DNA of 64,000 nucleotides, taken from NCBI GenBank assembly GCA_963576565.1, contig CAUYVT010000093.1, positions 92,001 through 156,000 on the forward strand, written 5' to 3'. How positions within the stretch are numbered: the first letter of the stretch is position 1; the number at the start of each line of letters is the position of its first letter. Below the pieces are notes generated by a model. It did no database searches. It was not told where the DNA came from and saw only the letters and a list, made by a program, of their open reading frames with translations. The translations under genes were made by a program, and so were the position numbers. Below are positions 45,984 to 58,500 of this stretch, piece by piece. This DNA comes from Aspidapion aeneum (Eukaryota > Arthropoda > Insecta > Coleoptera > Brentidae).

Positions 45984-46416
45984 TGTTACGGGTTCACAAC
46001 GACAAATTAAAACTCGCAATTGCTGAAAACGATACGTCAATTTATTCCGACAAATTATGTACAAAAACACGCACTTAAACTTACTAATAACTTGCTAATA
46101 ATTCACTACTTTAATACGCCTATTAACTTCGCGTTAACATCTAGCGATCACTACCATTGGTTATCTCTGACTGACTGATGCACGACGTCCGGCCTTATAT
46201 ATAAGGGTCTGCCTACTATTCGAGAATTTTCCATCCTTGTTCGATTCGGGATTATACCACCCTTTTCCAGAACCGGACCGTTCGCTCACCAGTCTGTCAT
46301 AGATAACGCAACTAAAACCTAGACTAAGAATACAACCTTAAGATAAATCAACCTACTACTACACTAAACCTAAATAAATTCTAACTATAAAATCTAAATA
46401 ACTTAAATTTGTAACA
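45984..46416 (-). repeat. Gypsy 3' LTR
   Basis: 433 bp. Has an extra GGGTTCAC near its left end compared with the other LTR. Carries the same palindromic TATA region at 46,195-46,204. Confidence 0.93.
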
Positions 46417-46433
46417 CTATCCTCCTCTTCAGG
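46417..46433 (-). promoter_or_regulatory. Gypsy polypurine tract
   Basis: Minus-strand CCTGAAGAGGAGGATAG directly abuts the 3' LTR, the expected place for plus-strand priming. Confidence 0.8.
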
Positions 46434-47637
46434 TTTGATCGTCTCGATCAACATTTCCCAGGTAAGGTTTTAGTCTGTCTAGATGAACAACTTTCATCTT
46501 GGACTTCGGGCTTCTCTGTATTCGGTAGACTACATCATTAATTCTCTTAACAACTTTATAAGGTCCTTCCCATGGTGGTATTAACTTAGGTGATCTTCCT
46601 TTCTTGCGTTGAGGATTATATAGCCAGACTTGATCATTCTCTTTGAACCCTGAAGAGTTTGCTTTCAGGTCATATCTCGCTTTCATGCGGTCACTGGCTA
46701 TTTCTATTCGCTCTCTAACGACCTCATGGATATCGTGCAGCTTTTGCCTTAAACGTTCGACATAATCATTAACCTCTAAGTGTTCTTCTTTAGGTGAACC
46801 AAACATGACATCACATGGTAAACGCAGTTCTCTACCAAACAGGATACTAGATGGAGTAGCTCCTGTCGTATTGTGTATGGCGGTTCTGTAGGCCATCAAA
46901 AACAATGGAATGTATTGGTCCCAATCTGTTTGGTGCTCATCAACAACTTTGCAAAGATGTTCTTCTATTGTTTTATTAAATCTTTCAACCATGCCATCTG
47001 ACTGCGGATGTAAAGCAGTAGTCCGTGTTTTATGTATTCCTAAAAGGTCACAGAGATTCTGGAAGAGCTTTGATTCAAAGTTTCTTCCTTGATCTGAATT
47101 TAGTTCCAAAGGAATGCCAAATCTGCTGAAAACATCATTTACCAGAACTTCTGCAACTGTAGCGGCCTCTTGGTTAGGCAAAGCAAATACTTCTAGCCAT
47201 TTGCTAAAGTAATCCATGACAACAAGAATGTATTTGTTGCCCTTTTTAGTTTCTGGAAATGGTCCGGCCACATCAATAGCAATGCGTTCAAATGGCAGAC
47301 CTACGTTATATTGTTTCATTTGACCTCTGGATCTTGTTTTGGGACCTTGGCTGGCTGCACAAGTCAAACATCGGCGGCACCAGTTTTTCACATCTTGAAA
47401 GTAATTGACCCAATAAAATCGGCTTCGAATTTTGTCCATGGTTTAATTTATGCCTAGGTGTGTGCCTGATTTTCCACCATGGCATTCGGCCATTATATTG
47501 TCTACCATGCTCCTAGGAACCACTACTTGATTAATCACAGTAAGGCCATCGGCACTTTCCCAGGCACGTTTAAGGGTGTTTTCTTCTACTATCAGTGAAT
47601 GCCATTGTGCCAACAGTGATTTGAATGTGATATTCAT
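46429..47637 (-). pseudogene. Gypsy integrase, one nonsense codon
   Basis: Begins with TFKSLLAQWHSLIVEEN, the linker after RNase H. The zinc-binding HHCC domain follows (ECHGGKSGTHLGIN, a TAA stop at 47,443-47,445, then CRRCLTC). The catalytic core has D in IAIDVAGPF, D in LNSDQGRNF and E in MVERFNKTIEEHL. The C-terminal part has NDQVWLYNP and the chromodomain-less GPYKVVKRINDVVYRIQ block ending LDRLKPYLG. The stop replaces a Lys codon in an otherwise conserved place. Apart from it, the domain is about 400 residues and complete. Confidence 0.9.
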
Positions 47638-47650
47638 TCATTCATATTCA

Positions 47651-48295
47651 AGCAGCATTATGTGCTAGTCCGATTCTTGCATATCCCATTCCAAAAGGAA
47701 AATTCATATTAGATACTGATGCGAGCAACGATGGCACAGGAGCAGTACTCTCCCAAGAACAAGATGGAGAAGAACGGGTCATCGAATTTTTCAGCAAGAA
47801 GCTATCCAAACCAGAGAGAAATTATTGTGTTACCAGAAAGGAGGTCCTAGCCATCATTAAATCCGTAGATCACTTTCACAAATATCACTATGGGCAAGAG
47901 TTTCTGATTAGAAGGATCATGCTGCGTTACAGTGGCTCATGAAAATGAAACAACCTGAGGGGCAAGTCGCGAGATGGATAGAAAAGCTACAATACCATTA
48001 TCAAATTAAGCACCGAGCGGGAAGGGTGCATAGTAATGCAGATGCATTGTCCAGAAGACCTTGCCCTGAAGATTGTAAACATTGCAGGAGAATTGACCAG
48101 AAAGAAGGAATTACCTACGTGCGCCAGATAAAGTTAGAACCAGATGAAGAATGGATGTCGGCTTTGATTAGAACCACACAACTTAACGACAAAGATGTAG
48201 GACCTATCTTGCGATTGAAAGAAGAGAACAAGCCACGACCATCATGGCAAGATATCGCAAACCAAGGGGTGATCCAAGGATTTAATGATGGCTAG
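47651..48295 (+). pseudogene. Gypsy RNase H segment in reversed orientation
   Basis: On the plus strand, opposite to the rest of the element, the frame reads SSPILAYP-type residues (with A for the first S), FILDTDASNDGTGAVLSQ, IEFFSKKLSKPE, a shift near 47,920, QWLMKMKQPEGQVARW, YQIKHRAGRVHSNADALSRRP and LEPDEEWMSALI, then runs into the inverted arm. These are the RNase H and linker parts that should follow RT on the minus strand. Arms 47,651-47,873 and 48,269-48,491 (223 bp each) are inverted copies of the RNase H start, with a 395-bp loop between. The element therefore lost nothing essential in length but has RNase H flipped. Confidence 0.9.
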
Positions 48296-50252
48296 GAGCT
48301 CCTTTCTGGTAACACAATAATTTCTCTCTGGTTTGGATAGCTTCTTGCTGAAAAATTCGATGACCCGTTCTTCTCCATCTTGTTCTTGGGAGAGTACTGC
48401 TCCTGTGCCATCGTTGCTCGCATCAGTATCTAATATGAATTTTCCTTTTGGAATGGGATATGCAAGAATCGGACTAGAACATAATGCTGCTTTTAGTCTT
48501 CTAAATGCTTGGTCACATTCGGTATTCCATTTGTAAGAAGCTTTATCTTCTGTAAGTCTATGTAATGGAGACGCTATTTTGGCGAATCTTTCTACAAATC
48601 GTCTGTAGTATGTACACAGAACCAAAAAGCTTCTCAATTCATGTTTGTCACGAGGTTGAGGCCATTCTTTTATTGCTTGTAACTTCTTTTTGTCAGTATG
48701 GATGCCTTCTCGGGAAAAAACGTGACCCACGAACTCAACTTTTTCTTGGAATAGAAAACATTTATTTGAGTTTAGTTTAAGATTTGCGTTCCTGATTCTT
48801 AAAAATACTTCTCGTAAATTGTCTAGATGATCTTGAAATGATTTTCCCATTACTATGACATCATCCGAATAGACTAAGCAGGTTTTCCAAGTAAGGCCTC
48901 GTAGAACGACTTCCATTAGTCTTCCAAATGTAGCTGGGGCATTGCATATTCCAAATGGCATCACACTAAACTGGTAAAGTCCACTTTCAGCGAAGAATGC
49001 TGTCTTCTCTTTATCTCTTTCGAAGATTCCTACTTGCCAATACTCACTATTTAGATCAAGAGTAGAAAACCAATATGATCCTGCCAACGTTGTTAATGTG
49101 TCGTCTATTCTTGGCAGTGGGTAACTATCTTTCTTGGTCACATCGTTAAGTTTCCTGTAGTCGACACAAAATCTAGTACTTCCATCCTTTTTAGTGACCA
49201 ACACCACAGGAGATGACCAAGGACTTGATGACTCTTTAATAACACCGTCGCTGAGCATTTTATTAATGAGATTGTGAACTTCTTCTTGTTTGGCCATTGG
49301 TAGTCTTCTTGGGGGCTGTCTTATCGGTTGAGCATCGCCAGTGTTGATGGAATGTTGAATAAGGTTTGTGCGTCCCGAACTACTCTTAGTTTCAAAGATA
49401 TTGATTTGCTCTTCTATAAACTCTCTCGCTTTACTAAATTCTTCTGGAGTGAGATGTTGCCAAGTGGACTGAAATTGCTGAAGTACCTCCGTTGGTAACT
49501 TGCTTTTATCCTCCGAAGTTGGCTCTTCACATCTTGTTACTTTCTGGACTGGCTCAAATAATGCTACCACCTCCCCCTTATTAATTTTGACACTATTTGG
49601 GAAAATATTGGCGACTCTAATCGGGATGTCTTTATCAGTTTTAAATAGTGACTTTGCAACAAGGTAGGTGTTGGGTGTATTCTGTTGGCTTATGAGCCCG
49701 ACGCAGCTTGATGTTTTACTTTCTAGCCTCCCAAAAATTATGGTCTCACTGTTACCGACCAGTCTTGTGCATACTGCCACCACCTTTATTGGTTCCTTAT
49801 TAAAGTGACTATTTGACAAAATGAACTCTTCATTCCCAAATCTTAGGGTTTTAAGTTTATTATCAAACGCAAATCCATGTTTACTTATCAAGTCCATTCC
49901 CAAAATAACTTCGTCTTCTATTTCGGCAACCAATACAGTGTGGCGAATCTTTAATCTTCCCAGCTGTAGGTCTATGTCTGTCTGCCCCAACACGTCGGCG
50001 GATTCTCCAGTCACAGTCTTAAGTGTTATTTCCTTTTCTGTTGGTCGAATTTTATATCTCGTTGCAATTTTCAACTTAAGCAATGATATGGCAGCACCAG
50101 TGTCTACTGTTATGTTAACTTGTCTTCCATTTATAAGTCCGTCGATGTTAAGACTGTCAGCAGTATGTTTTAAGCTCTTAATTGAATAAATTTTGGGGGC
50201 TACATTCCCTTTAGCCAACACCCGCCCTTCTGCGTTGACTAGTTTTAGTTTT
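48269..50252 (-). pseudogene. Gypsy protease and reverse transcriptase
   Basis: About 650 codons. Protease: VNITVDTGAAISLL (catalytic DTG) and VILGMDLISKHGF. RT: PPRRLPMAKQEEV, IKESSSPWSSPVVLVTKKDG, RFCVDYRKLNDVTKKDSYPL, WFSTLDLNSEYWQV, FSVMPFGICNAPATF and the catalytic YSDDVIVMG (usually YLDD or YVDD), then FLGHxxS-type VEFVGHVFSREG. RNase H begins at FILDTDASNDG and breaks at the inversion, with foreign codons (HPLVCDILP) at the end. Its frame is -1 relative to gag and overlaps the gag end near 50,245-50,252, as in gypsy elements that use frameshifting. A slippery site (GGAAAAC) is only a candidate. Confidence 0.9.
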
Positions 50253-51481
50253 CCTGATCTCTTCTTCGGTACTCTGTCCCGCTAGATGGCGAGCGAGACC
50301 TTATTTGGACGCGACAATCGCGTTGAATATGCCCTGTACGTCCGCATCTGAAACACTTTACATTTGGAGGGGATCGTCTGCTTTCTTTCAAAGAGTCAAT
50401 CTTCATATTGAAACATTTGGTTTAGCGTTTTTGAGTTGACCTCATGTCCATTGCTCATTTCTTCTCCCTCCTGAATTGAAACAGCTCTTACTTTTGGCCT
50501 GGACATATTACTTGATGATTCGATTTCAAGGGCTCGAATCAACACTTCACTGCTATTATGGAAGCGTTCTCGACGAAGTAACTTTGCTATGTCCGTGTCT
50601 CGTAATCCGTTAATAAAGCGATCTACCGTGAAGGGATCTCTGTAATTTTCTGGCATTTCTGGGTAAGTTAAATACATCAGCCTCCTGATATCTGCTTCAT
50701 ACTCTTGCAATGATTCTCCTGGTCTTTATTGACGAATATTTATTTCTGACCAATGTAAATTTCGCAAGTGTTCGTCTCCATACCTTCTTTCTAACGCTGC
50801 TACTAAAGCGTTATAACTCTGTTTTTGTTCGACTGGAATGGACCGCAAAACTCCCAGAGCAGGTTCTCGTAGAGCTACTATCAATGCTCTAGCTTTTTCC
50901 TCATCATCCCAACCATTTGCAGCAGCGGCAGCTTTAAACTGTTGTTTGTAAGTAGACCAGGAAGACGTACCATCGAAATTTGGAGGCTTAATGTTTTGGT
51001 TGGAATTCACAACACATCCCTGAGCTTTCATTTTGTTGTGTTCTTTTTGGAGCTGTATAAGCTATTTTGACACGTCCTGGAATTTTTCTTCCATGGTTTG
51101 AAAAACTTCTTCCCTAACATTCTGTACCTTTTCTTCAACATTATGTACCTTTTCTTCTACATTCTGCAATTTATTTTGTACCTTTTGTTCCATACTATGC
51201 ATTCTTTGAGTTATTTCTTCCTTAAGATCTTCGGTTGCAGTCTTAAACTCTTCTCTCAGCTGTCCGGAGTTGCTCTTTATTTGGTCAAAGTTTTCCTGCA
51301 TGTCGTTCTGGTTTTGTTCCATGGACTGCTTCATGTCGTCCATGGTCCGTTTCATATCGCCCTGGTTTTGTTCAATGGTCTTTCTTATATCGTTCTGGTT
51401 TTGAGCCATTTGAGCTGCGAGAGCCTGCATCATTTTAGTTAGATCTTCCATCTTGGCTGATCCTTGTCTAGTAAGCATCAA
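50245..51481 (-). pseudogene. Gypsy gag, broken
   Basis: ATG at 51,481 (MMLTRQGSAKMEDL). The first 130 residues are a long coiled coil of repeated QNQxDM and KVQNVEEK-type units. After a TAG at 51,062 the same frame continues into the capsid-like IKPPNFDGTSSWSTYKQQFKAAA, ALREPALGVL and ALERRYGDEH. A second stop at 50,726 is followed in frame by SLQEYEADIRRLMYLTYPEM and DRFINGLRDTDI. A one-base shift near 50,396 leads to the zinc knuckle CFRCGRTGHIQRDC (50,315-50,357) and the end at 50,245. Family: arthropod gypsy gag with CCHC knuckle. Two stops and one frameshift make it inactive. Confidence 0.88.
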
Positions 51482-52005
51482 CTTCCTGATAAATCACTTA
51501 AAACGTTTATTTTAGGGCTATAAAGCGAATGTCGAAGTCGGTTTTTCAATGTCTCTTCTGGTTCTCGAATAGAACGTCGTAGAATGTTATGGAATATTCT
51601 AGAATTTCTTTCTTTTCAAATAGCTAAGCTAATGTCATAGTCGCTTTTTGGATATCTCTTTTGGTTGTTGAATAGAACGTCGTAAAATGTTATGGAATAT
51701 TCTAGAAAATCTTGCTAATTCTTACTTTTGAAATAACTAAACTAATGTCGAAGTCGGTATTTTTTTTATTGTATATCTCTTCTAGTTTTTGAATGAAACA
51801 ATATCAAACTTCTTCGAATATTCTGGAAAAATAACTTACTGTTCTTCTGTCCAATTGTCCTAGCCGGTGGTACTATGTAAGGATAGTCTTTGCACTATTC
51901 AGTTCTGAATATTCTGGCAAAATCACTTACTGTTCTTCTTTTCAATTTTCCTAGCCGGTGGTACTATGTAAGGATAGTCTTTGCACTATTTATTTCTTTT
52001 AATCT

Positions 52006-52021
52006 CACTTCTGACACCAAT
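52006..52021 (-). promoter_or_regulatory. Gypsy primer-binding site
   Basis: Minus-strand ATTGGTGTCAGAAGTG directly follows the 5' LTR. The TGG start two bases in matches the CCA end of a tRNA. I do not name the tRNA. Confidence 0.65.
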
Positions 52022-52446
52022 TGTTACAAACGACAAATTAAAACTCGCAATTGTTGAAAACGATACGTCAATTTATTCCGACAAATTATGTACAAAAACA
52101 CGCACTTAAACTTACTAATAACTTGCTAATAATTCACTACCTTAATAGCCTATTAACTTCGCGTTAACATCTAGCGATCACTACCATTGGTTATCTCTGA
52201 CTGACTGATGCACGAAGTCCGGCCTTATATATAAGGGTCTGCCTACTATTCGAGAATTTTCCATCCTTGTTCGATTCGGGATTATACCACCCTTTTCCAG
52301 AACCGGACCGTTCGCTCACCAGTCTGTCATAGATAACGCAACTAAAACCTAGACTAAGAATACAACCTTAAGATAAATCAACCTACTACTACACTAAACC
52401 TAAATAAATTCTAACTATAAAATTTAAATAACTTAAATTTGTAACA
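52022..52446 (-). repeat. Gypsy 5' LTR
   Basis: 425 bp, with the same ends as the 3' LTR. It starts transcription of the element on the minus strand. Confidence 0.93.
52225..52234 (-). promoter_or_regulatory. TATA box of the gypsy 5' LTR
   Basis: The sequence CCTTATATATAAGG is palindromic. On the minus strand it is followed about 20-25 bases later by CATCAGTCAGTCAG, a plausible initiator. The same arrangement is in the other LTR at 46,195-46,204. Confidence 0.6.
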
Positions 52447-52582
52447 TTATTATGAAAAATTTTAAATAGTATGTGTCTGTTTATGATTCCTAGCCATACA
52501 TTTAAACCACACCGAACTAGATGGAGCACCTCACGATTTAAGAACGGGTTTTCATTGGCCCAGTACACGTAGTTATGTCTGT
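52447..52582 (-). pseudogene. DDE transposase relic, N-terminal neighbour
   Basis: Minus strand: YVYWANENPFLNREVLHL followed by CGLNVWLGI and ILFKIFHNN, which continues directly into LTAPRYLEIL at 45,983 once the gypsy element and its TTAT duplication are set aside. The N-terminal DNA-binding part is missing because R1 copy 2 starts at 52,582. In related transposases this block (NPxxxREVxHxxxxxVNVWxGI) lies just before the second catalytic Asp. Confidence 0.8.
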
Positions 52583-53005
52583 CCCAAGTAACACAAACTG
52601 GACAATATAGTTTAAAAGCAAAAACTCTGCTGTGAAAGTGTTGTCATAGATAAGTTTTTGCTGTAAAACAGCCAGCTGTGGGTTAGAAATTATTTTAGCT
52701 ATAGAACCTTTCTAAAAGCAGGTGTTTATGGGCAAAACGGCTACTGATGTAATATTACCCAGGACTTGCTCTTTTAAAGTTAAATATTTGCTAATTAGCA
52801 TGCTGAAATTTAGCTAGCTAAATAACATAAATTTTAAGCTCTTATTCCTATTATTTAGCTACAAAAAGCAGCAATTTAGCAATTTTTTATTTTAAGCTGT
52901 TTATTACAAAACTTTTGAACAGCCCCCAAAAATAAAATAAGAGTGTTTGGCCAGAAGACCAGTGCGACAATTGACGGTTGAAAAAAGTAGATTTATTGTC
53001 AAATT
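52582..53005 (+). repeat. Dispersed repeat R1, copy 2
   Basis: Matches 637-1,040 over its length (see that entry). It has a 10-bp insertion (AAATAAGAGTGTTTGG region) relative to copy 1 and abuts the transposase relic. Confidence 0.75.
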
Positions 53006-54829
53006 GTGTCAGGCCTGATCCAACGTTCGTCAAGAAACCGGTTGTGTGGTAACTCCCAGCCAATGACGCGCAGTTTGCCTGCTCCATGATTAATAATAAA
53101 GACATATACGTTATATTATGAGAGATATAAAGATAAATCTATTTAAAAGCCGGAAAAATACCAAAATTTATTTAAAAAAATAAATAATTTAAAAATTTAT
53201 GATAAAAATTTCAATAGTTTTATAAATATCAGATTCAGGGCACGATTATAAATACTTTTCCTAAGTTAAATCGACTCTCTTGTTCAATTTAAATAAATTT
53301 TTTGCGCCGAACACTGAAGCAATCTAGCAATTTTTTTTGTGAATTTCTATGAAAAAATTTTAAGAAAGGAATTTAAAATGACTAAAAGTCAATGGCAGTA
53401 AGGGAACTCATAAATTATATAACGCAAAGATTCAGGATTTTTGATCACCCCATCTTAACGCATTTTCAAGAAATATCACAAAAAAATCCATCGACTGTAA
53501 CGCAGGGCTAATATTCCTTCTCTCCTGCTTGAGCGTTATACAGAGTGTTCCAAGTTAAGTGTCCACAATTGCTAACTTTTTTATTATTAAAGATAGAAAA
53601 AAGTTTAAATTGGCAAACTAGTAGAATTTTTAATGCTGTTTAAGATACTTATATTTAAATAAATATAGCATCGCTTTTTGGAGTTTTTGAGTTTTTTCAA
53701 AAAAACATTTTAAAAAAATTATTGAATACCCTGTATTTTATATTTTTTTCTGATAGGTCTTTTACTTCTAAACAATTTTTTCAAATTTTTTTTTGCCTGT
53801 AAAATAATAACGAAGACATTTTAAATTCAAAATTACGTAAGTATTTTAATTTTAGTTGGTAGAAAGTAGTCTAAGCGTAATTTTGATTTTGGAATATTTT
53901 CGTTATTTTTAACTTTAGGAAAATAAATCAAATATTTAAAATAAATTAACAGCAATATTATTTTTTCCTTAATTTTTACGAAATTTTAAAATTATCTTTT
54001 TAAAAAGTTTAATTTTTTTTTCAAGAAAAGGTAGGTATGCTGTGTAATAGGTACATTATTTAGGAACTATTTTTAGCAGGCGCCTTAAAAGCAGCCAACA
54101 ACATTGAGTATTTTTTAAACTATTAGTAATTTTATATGTGTATGTAAAGTTCTTCATAATTTTTGTCCTGGCCTATATCTAAAAGTTATCTTAAAAATTA
54201 TGTGTTGGTTGCAGATATCAGATGCAGGATAGAGAGAAAACCTAGCGGCGTAGCGTGGGAAGGCGCGGGGGGTTCCTTGCCCCATTTTTAATTTTGCACG
54301 TTTTTTTACTATAATGTTTACTTATATATTTTTTAAATAAACATATTTTGTAAAGTACTTATTAAAAGTTTGCTTGACCAACCTCGGTTGGAAATGTGCA
54401 TATTGATCTGTTGGATTGACCTACCTAAAAGTTGTGCCTCTTTCATGTCACCACTGGAGGGTTAACACAATTAAACTTTCTCTAAACCTTAAAATCATAT
54501 TGAAATATTTTTCACAGTTTAACGCGATAGAGGGCCTATTATTTAGCAAAAGGTTTAGTCAAGTACAACAAAATATCCCAATTGGAAACCTGAATCTGAT
54601 GAGAAATGTTTAGAGAAAAGTTTAGTCTATTTGCAATTTCTTCTCTGTTAAGTCAGCCTTGAAATGAGCTCTTCAAATAGAACTACTTATCCACTTTCCC
54701 CTACTTTGGGCTGATATAGTTCATTGATTCGTTGGTCAAAAAACTTCATATTCAATGAAAACTAACATTATTATTACCGCCTACGCTTGCACAATTAACA
54801 ACAACAAAAAAACTTGGCATAATAATCAG
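53006..54829. other. AT-rich, no gene recognised
   Basis: Contains an ACAGAGTGTTCCAAGTTAAG segment at 53,540-53,740 that ends ACCCTGTATT, a pattern typical of short insect repeats with CACCCTGTA-like ends. A GC-rich patch lies at 54,240-54,290. Open frames here carry no family motif. Confidence 0.4.
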
Positions 54830-55036
54830 TGGTGCACCCAGAAATATGTCTTAGGGGACCCGAAACCTTTGGGGGCCCGATACCTTTGGGGGGCCCCTAG
54901 AGCTCTCATGATGTCGTACTTTATGCTATTTTTTCTGTTTATTCATGAAATATATGGAAAATATCTAAAAAAATATGTAGTTTGGGGGTCCGGACCCCGC
55001 GCACAACACCCCCCGCGCCCTTGGTGCGCCCATGTA
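54830..55036. repeat. GC-rich repeat-like segment
   Basis: Holds CCTTTGGGGGCCCGA and CCTTTGGGGGGCCCC in tandem and a GGTGCACCC/GGTGCGCCC pair at its two ends. It stands out from the AT-rich surroundings and looks like an old transposon fragment. No coding function. Confidence 0.35.
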
Positions 55037-55344
55037 ATAACTCGCAATAAGTAAAAAAACTAGAAAAGAAGTTTAAAAAAACAAAAATAAACAAAAACAT
55101 AACCTACTTTTTTGAAGAAAACATGGTCCCTTTTATTTCAGATTTACTCGTTTATGTTTAATAGTTTTAAGAAAAACGCATTTTTCCCATATGCACAAAG
55201 GATCCGTTCATAAAACTGAACCATTTTTGACGTGTCGTTTTTGTAAAATTTACGTTTTTGTTAACATTACGGCTTATGGAAAATGGGTTTGTTTGTCCTA
55301 TGGCAGACATCTTGGATTGGATCATATGTTTTGTTAGACAGACC

Positions 55345-55531
55345 TATGTAATACACATTCGATACAATGGTGTATTTATGGGGGTTAAGGAGGCAAGAGG
55401 GGCCTCTTTCTTATCAGATTTTTTTAGATTATGAATATGCATAATAGCACCAAAGTAACCCCCAGGCCTGTCGTAAGAGGTGACTAAAGGGGTAGTCTGG
55501 TAACGGACAAGCTTTGACCAGTATGTAAAAA
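55345..55531 (+). repeat. Dispersed repeat D, copy 2
   Basis: Second copy of 12,620-12,800. It stops at GTATGTAAA, where hairpin-ended element copy 3 begins. It keeps about 10 bp (GTCGTAAGAGGTGAC region) lost in copy 1. Confidence 0.75.
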
Positions 55532-58500
55532 TACTCTGCCAATATATGGGCCCCTAAGCTCACACTAGGTACTATAGTTATAGTGTACGTGTGAGCTAAT
55601 ATAACTAAATACTGAAATATATTTTATTCAACTCCAGACTAAATTACCTTTTGTTTAATACCACACAAGTCATGTTTTGACTTAAACTCAAATTTTTAAA
55701 ATCTACTCCACCCTTAAAAAAAACAAAAAATAAAATGTATTTTGTTAAACTCTGGACTCAATTACCTTTCGTATCACACACGCCATATTTTCACTTAAAC
55801 TCTAATTTTTAAAATATACCCCCACCCTTTTTTTAAATACATTAAAATGTATTTTGTTGAACTGCAGACTCAATTACCTTTCGTTTGATATCACACACGC
55901 CATATTTTGACAAACTCTAATTTTTGAAATCTACCCCCACTCTTTTATTTGGTTTGTGTTAATTTTTAAATGGGACCATCTCGACCCAAGACCCAGGGTA
56001 GGTACCAGATTTCATTAAAATCGGCCAAGCGGTTTTTGAGTTATGCGCGTTGGTCGTTACAGACAGACATACAGACATACAGACATACAGACATACAGAC
56101 ATACAGACATACAGACATACAGACATACAGACATACAGGCATACAGACATACAGACATACAGACATACAGACATACAGACATACAGACATACAGACATAC
56201 AGACATACAGACATACAGACATACAGACATACAGACATACAGACATACAGACATACAGACATACAGACATACAGACATACAGACATACAGACATACAGAC
56301 ATACAGACATACAGACATACAGACATACAGACATACAGACATACAGACATACAGACATACAGACATACAGACATACAGACATACAGACATACAGACATAC
56401 AGACATACAGACATACAGACATACAGACATACAGACATACAGACATACAGACATACAGACATACAGACATACAGACATACAGACATACAGACATACAGAC
56501 ATACAGACATACAGACATACAGACATACAGACATACAGACATACAGACATACAGACATACAGACATACAGACATACAGACATACAGACATACAGACATAC
56601 AGACATACAGACATACAGACATACAGACATACAGACATACAGACATACAGACATACAGACATACAGACATACAGACATACAGACATACAGACATACAGAC
56701 ATACAGACATACAGACATACAGACATACAGACATACAGACATACAGACATACAGACATACAGACATACAGACATACAGACATACAGACATACAGACATAC
56801 AGACATACAGACATACAGACATACAGACATACAGACATACAGACATACAGACATACAGACATACAGACATACAGACATACAGACATACAGACATACAGAC
56901 ATACAGACATACAGACATACAGACATACAGACATACAGACATACAGACATACAGACATACAGACATACAGACATACAGACATACAGACATACAGACATAC
57001 AGACATACAGACATACAGACATACAGACATACAGACATACAGACATACAGACATACAGACATACAGACATACAGACATACAGACATACAGACATACAGAC
57101 ATACAGACATACAGACATACAGACATACAGACATACAGACATACAGACATACAGACATACAGACATACAGACATACAGACATACAGACATACAGACATAC
57201 AGACATACAGACATACAGACATACAGACATACAGACATACAGACATACAGACATACAGACATACAGACATACAGACATACAGACATACAGACATACAGAC
57301 ATACAGACATACAGACATACAGACATACAGACATACAGACATACAGACATACAGACATACAGACATACAGACATACAGACATACAGACATACAGACATAC
57401 AGACATACAGACATACAGACATACAGACATACAGACATACAGACATACAGACATACAGACATACAGACATACAGACATACAGACATACAGACATACAGAC
57501 ATACAGACATACAGACATACAGACATACAGACATACAGACATACAGACATACAGACATACAGACATACAGACATACAGACATACAGACATACAGACATAC
57601 AGACATACAGACATACAGACATACAGACATACAGACATACAGACATACAGACATACAGACATACAGACATACAGACATACAGACATACAGACATACAGAC
57701 ATACAGACATACAGACATACAGACATACAGACATACAGACATACAGACATACAGACATACAGACATACAGACATACAGACATACAGACATACAGACATAC
57801 AGACATACAGACATACAGACATACAGACATACAGACATACAGACATACAGACATACAGACATACAGACATACAGACATACAGACATACAGACAGACATAC
57901 AGACATACAGACATACAGACATACAGACATACAGACATACAGACATACAGACATACAGACATACAGACATACAGACATACAGACATACAGACATACAGAC
58001 ATACAATACAGACATACAGACATACAGACATACAGACATACAGACATACAGACATACAGACATACAGACATACAGACATACAGACATACAGACATACAGA
58101 CATACAGACATACAGACATACAGACATACAGACATACAGACATACAGACATACAGACATACAGACATACAGACATACAGACATACAGACATACAGACATA
58201 CAGACATACAGACATACAGACATACAGACATACAGACATACAGACATACAGACATACAGACATACAGACATACAGACATACAGACATACAGACATACAGA
58301 CATACAGACATACAGACATACAGACATACAGACATACAGACATACAGACATACAGACATACAGACATACAGACATACAGACATACAGACATACAGACATA
58401 CAGACATACAGACATACAGACATACAGACATACAGACATACAGACATACAGACATACAGACATACAGACATACAGACATACAGACATACAGACATACAGA

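Larger units (their letters stand above)
45984..52446 (-). mobile_element. Ty3/gypsy LTR retrotransposon with internal inversion
   Basis: 6.46 kb. LTRs begin TGTTAC and end GTAACA. Target duplication TTAT (45,980-45,983 and 52,447-52,450), inside a DDE transposase relic. Order, right to left: 5' LTR, primer-binding site, gag, protease-RT, a flipped RNase H segment, integrase, polypurine tract, 3' LTR. No env-like frame. The LTRs differ at about four substitutions and two indels, the fewest of the three LTR elements, so it is likely the most recent. Stops in gag and integrase and the inversion leave it non-functional. Confidence 0.95.

Noticed and set aside
46429..52021. An env gene that would make the gypsy element an endogenous retrovirus
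   Set aside because: After integrase the frame ends just before the polypurine tract and 3' LTR. There is no room for env.
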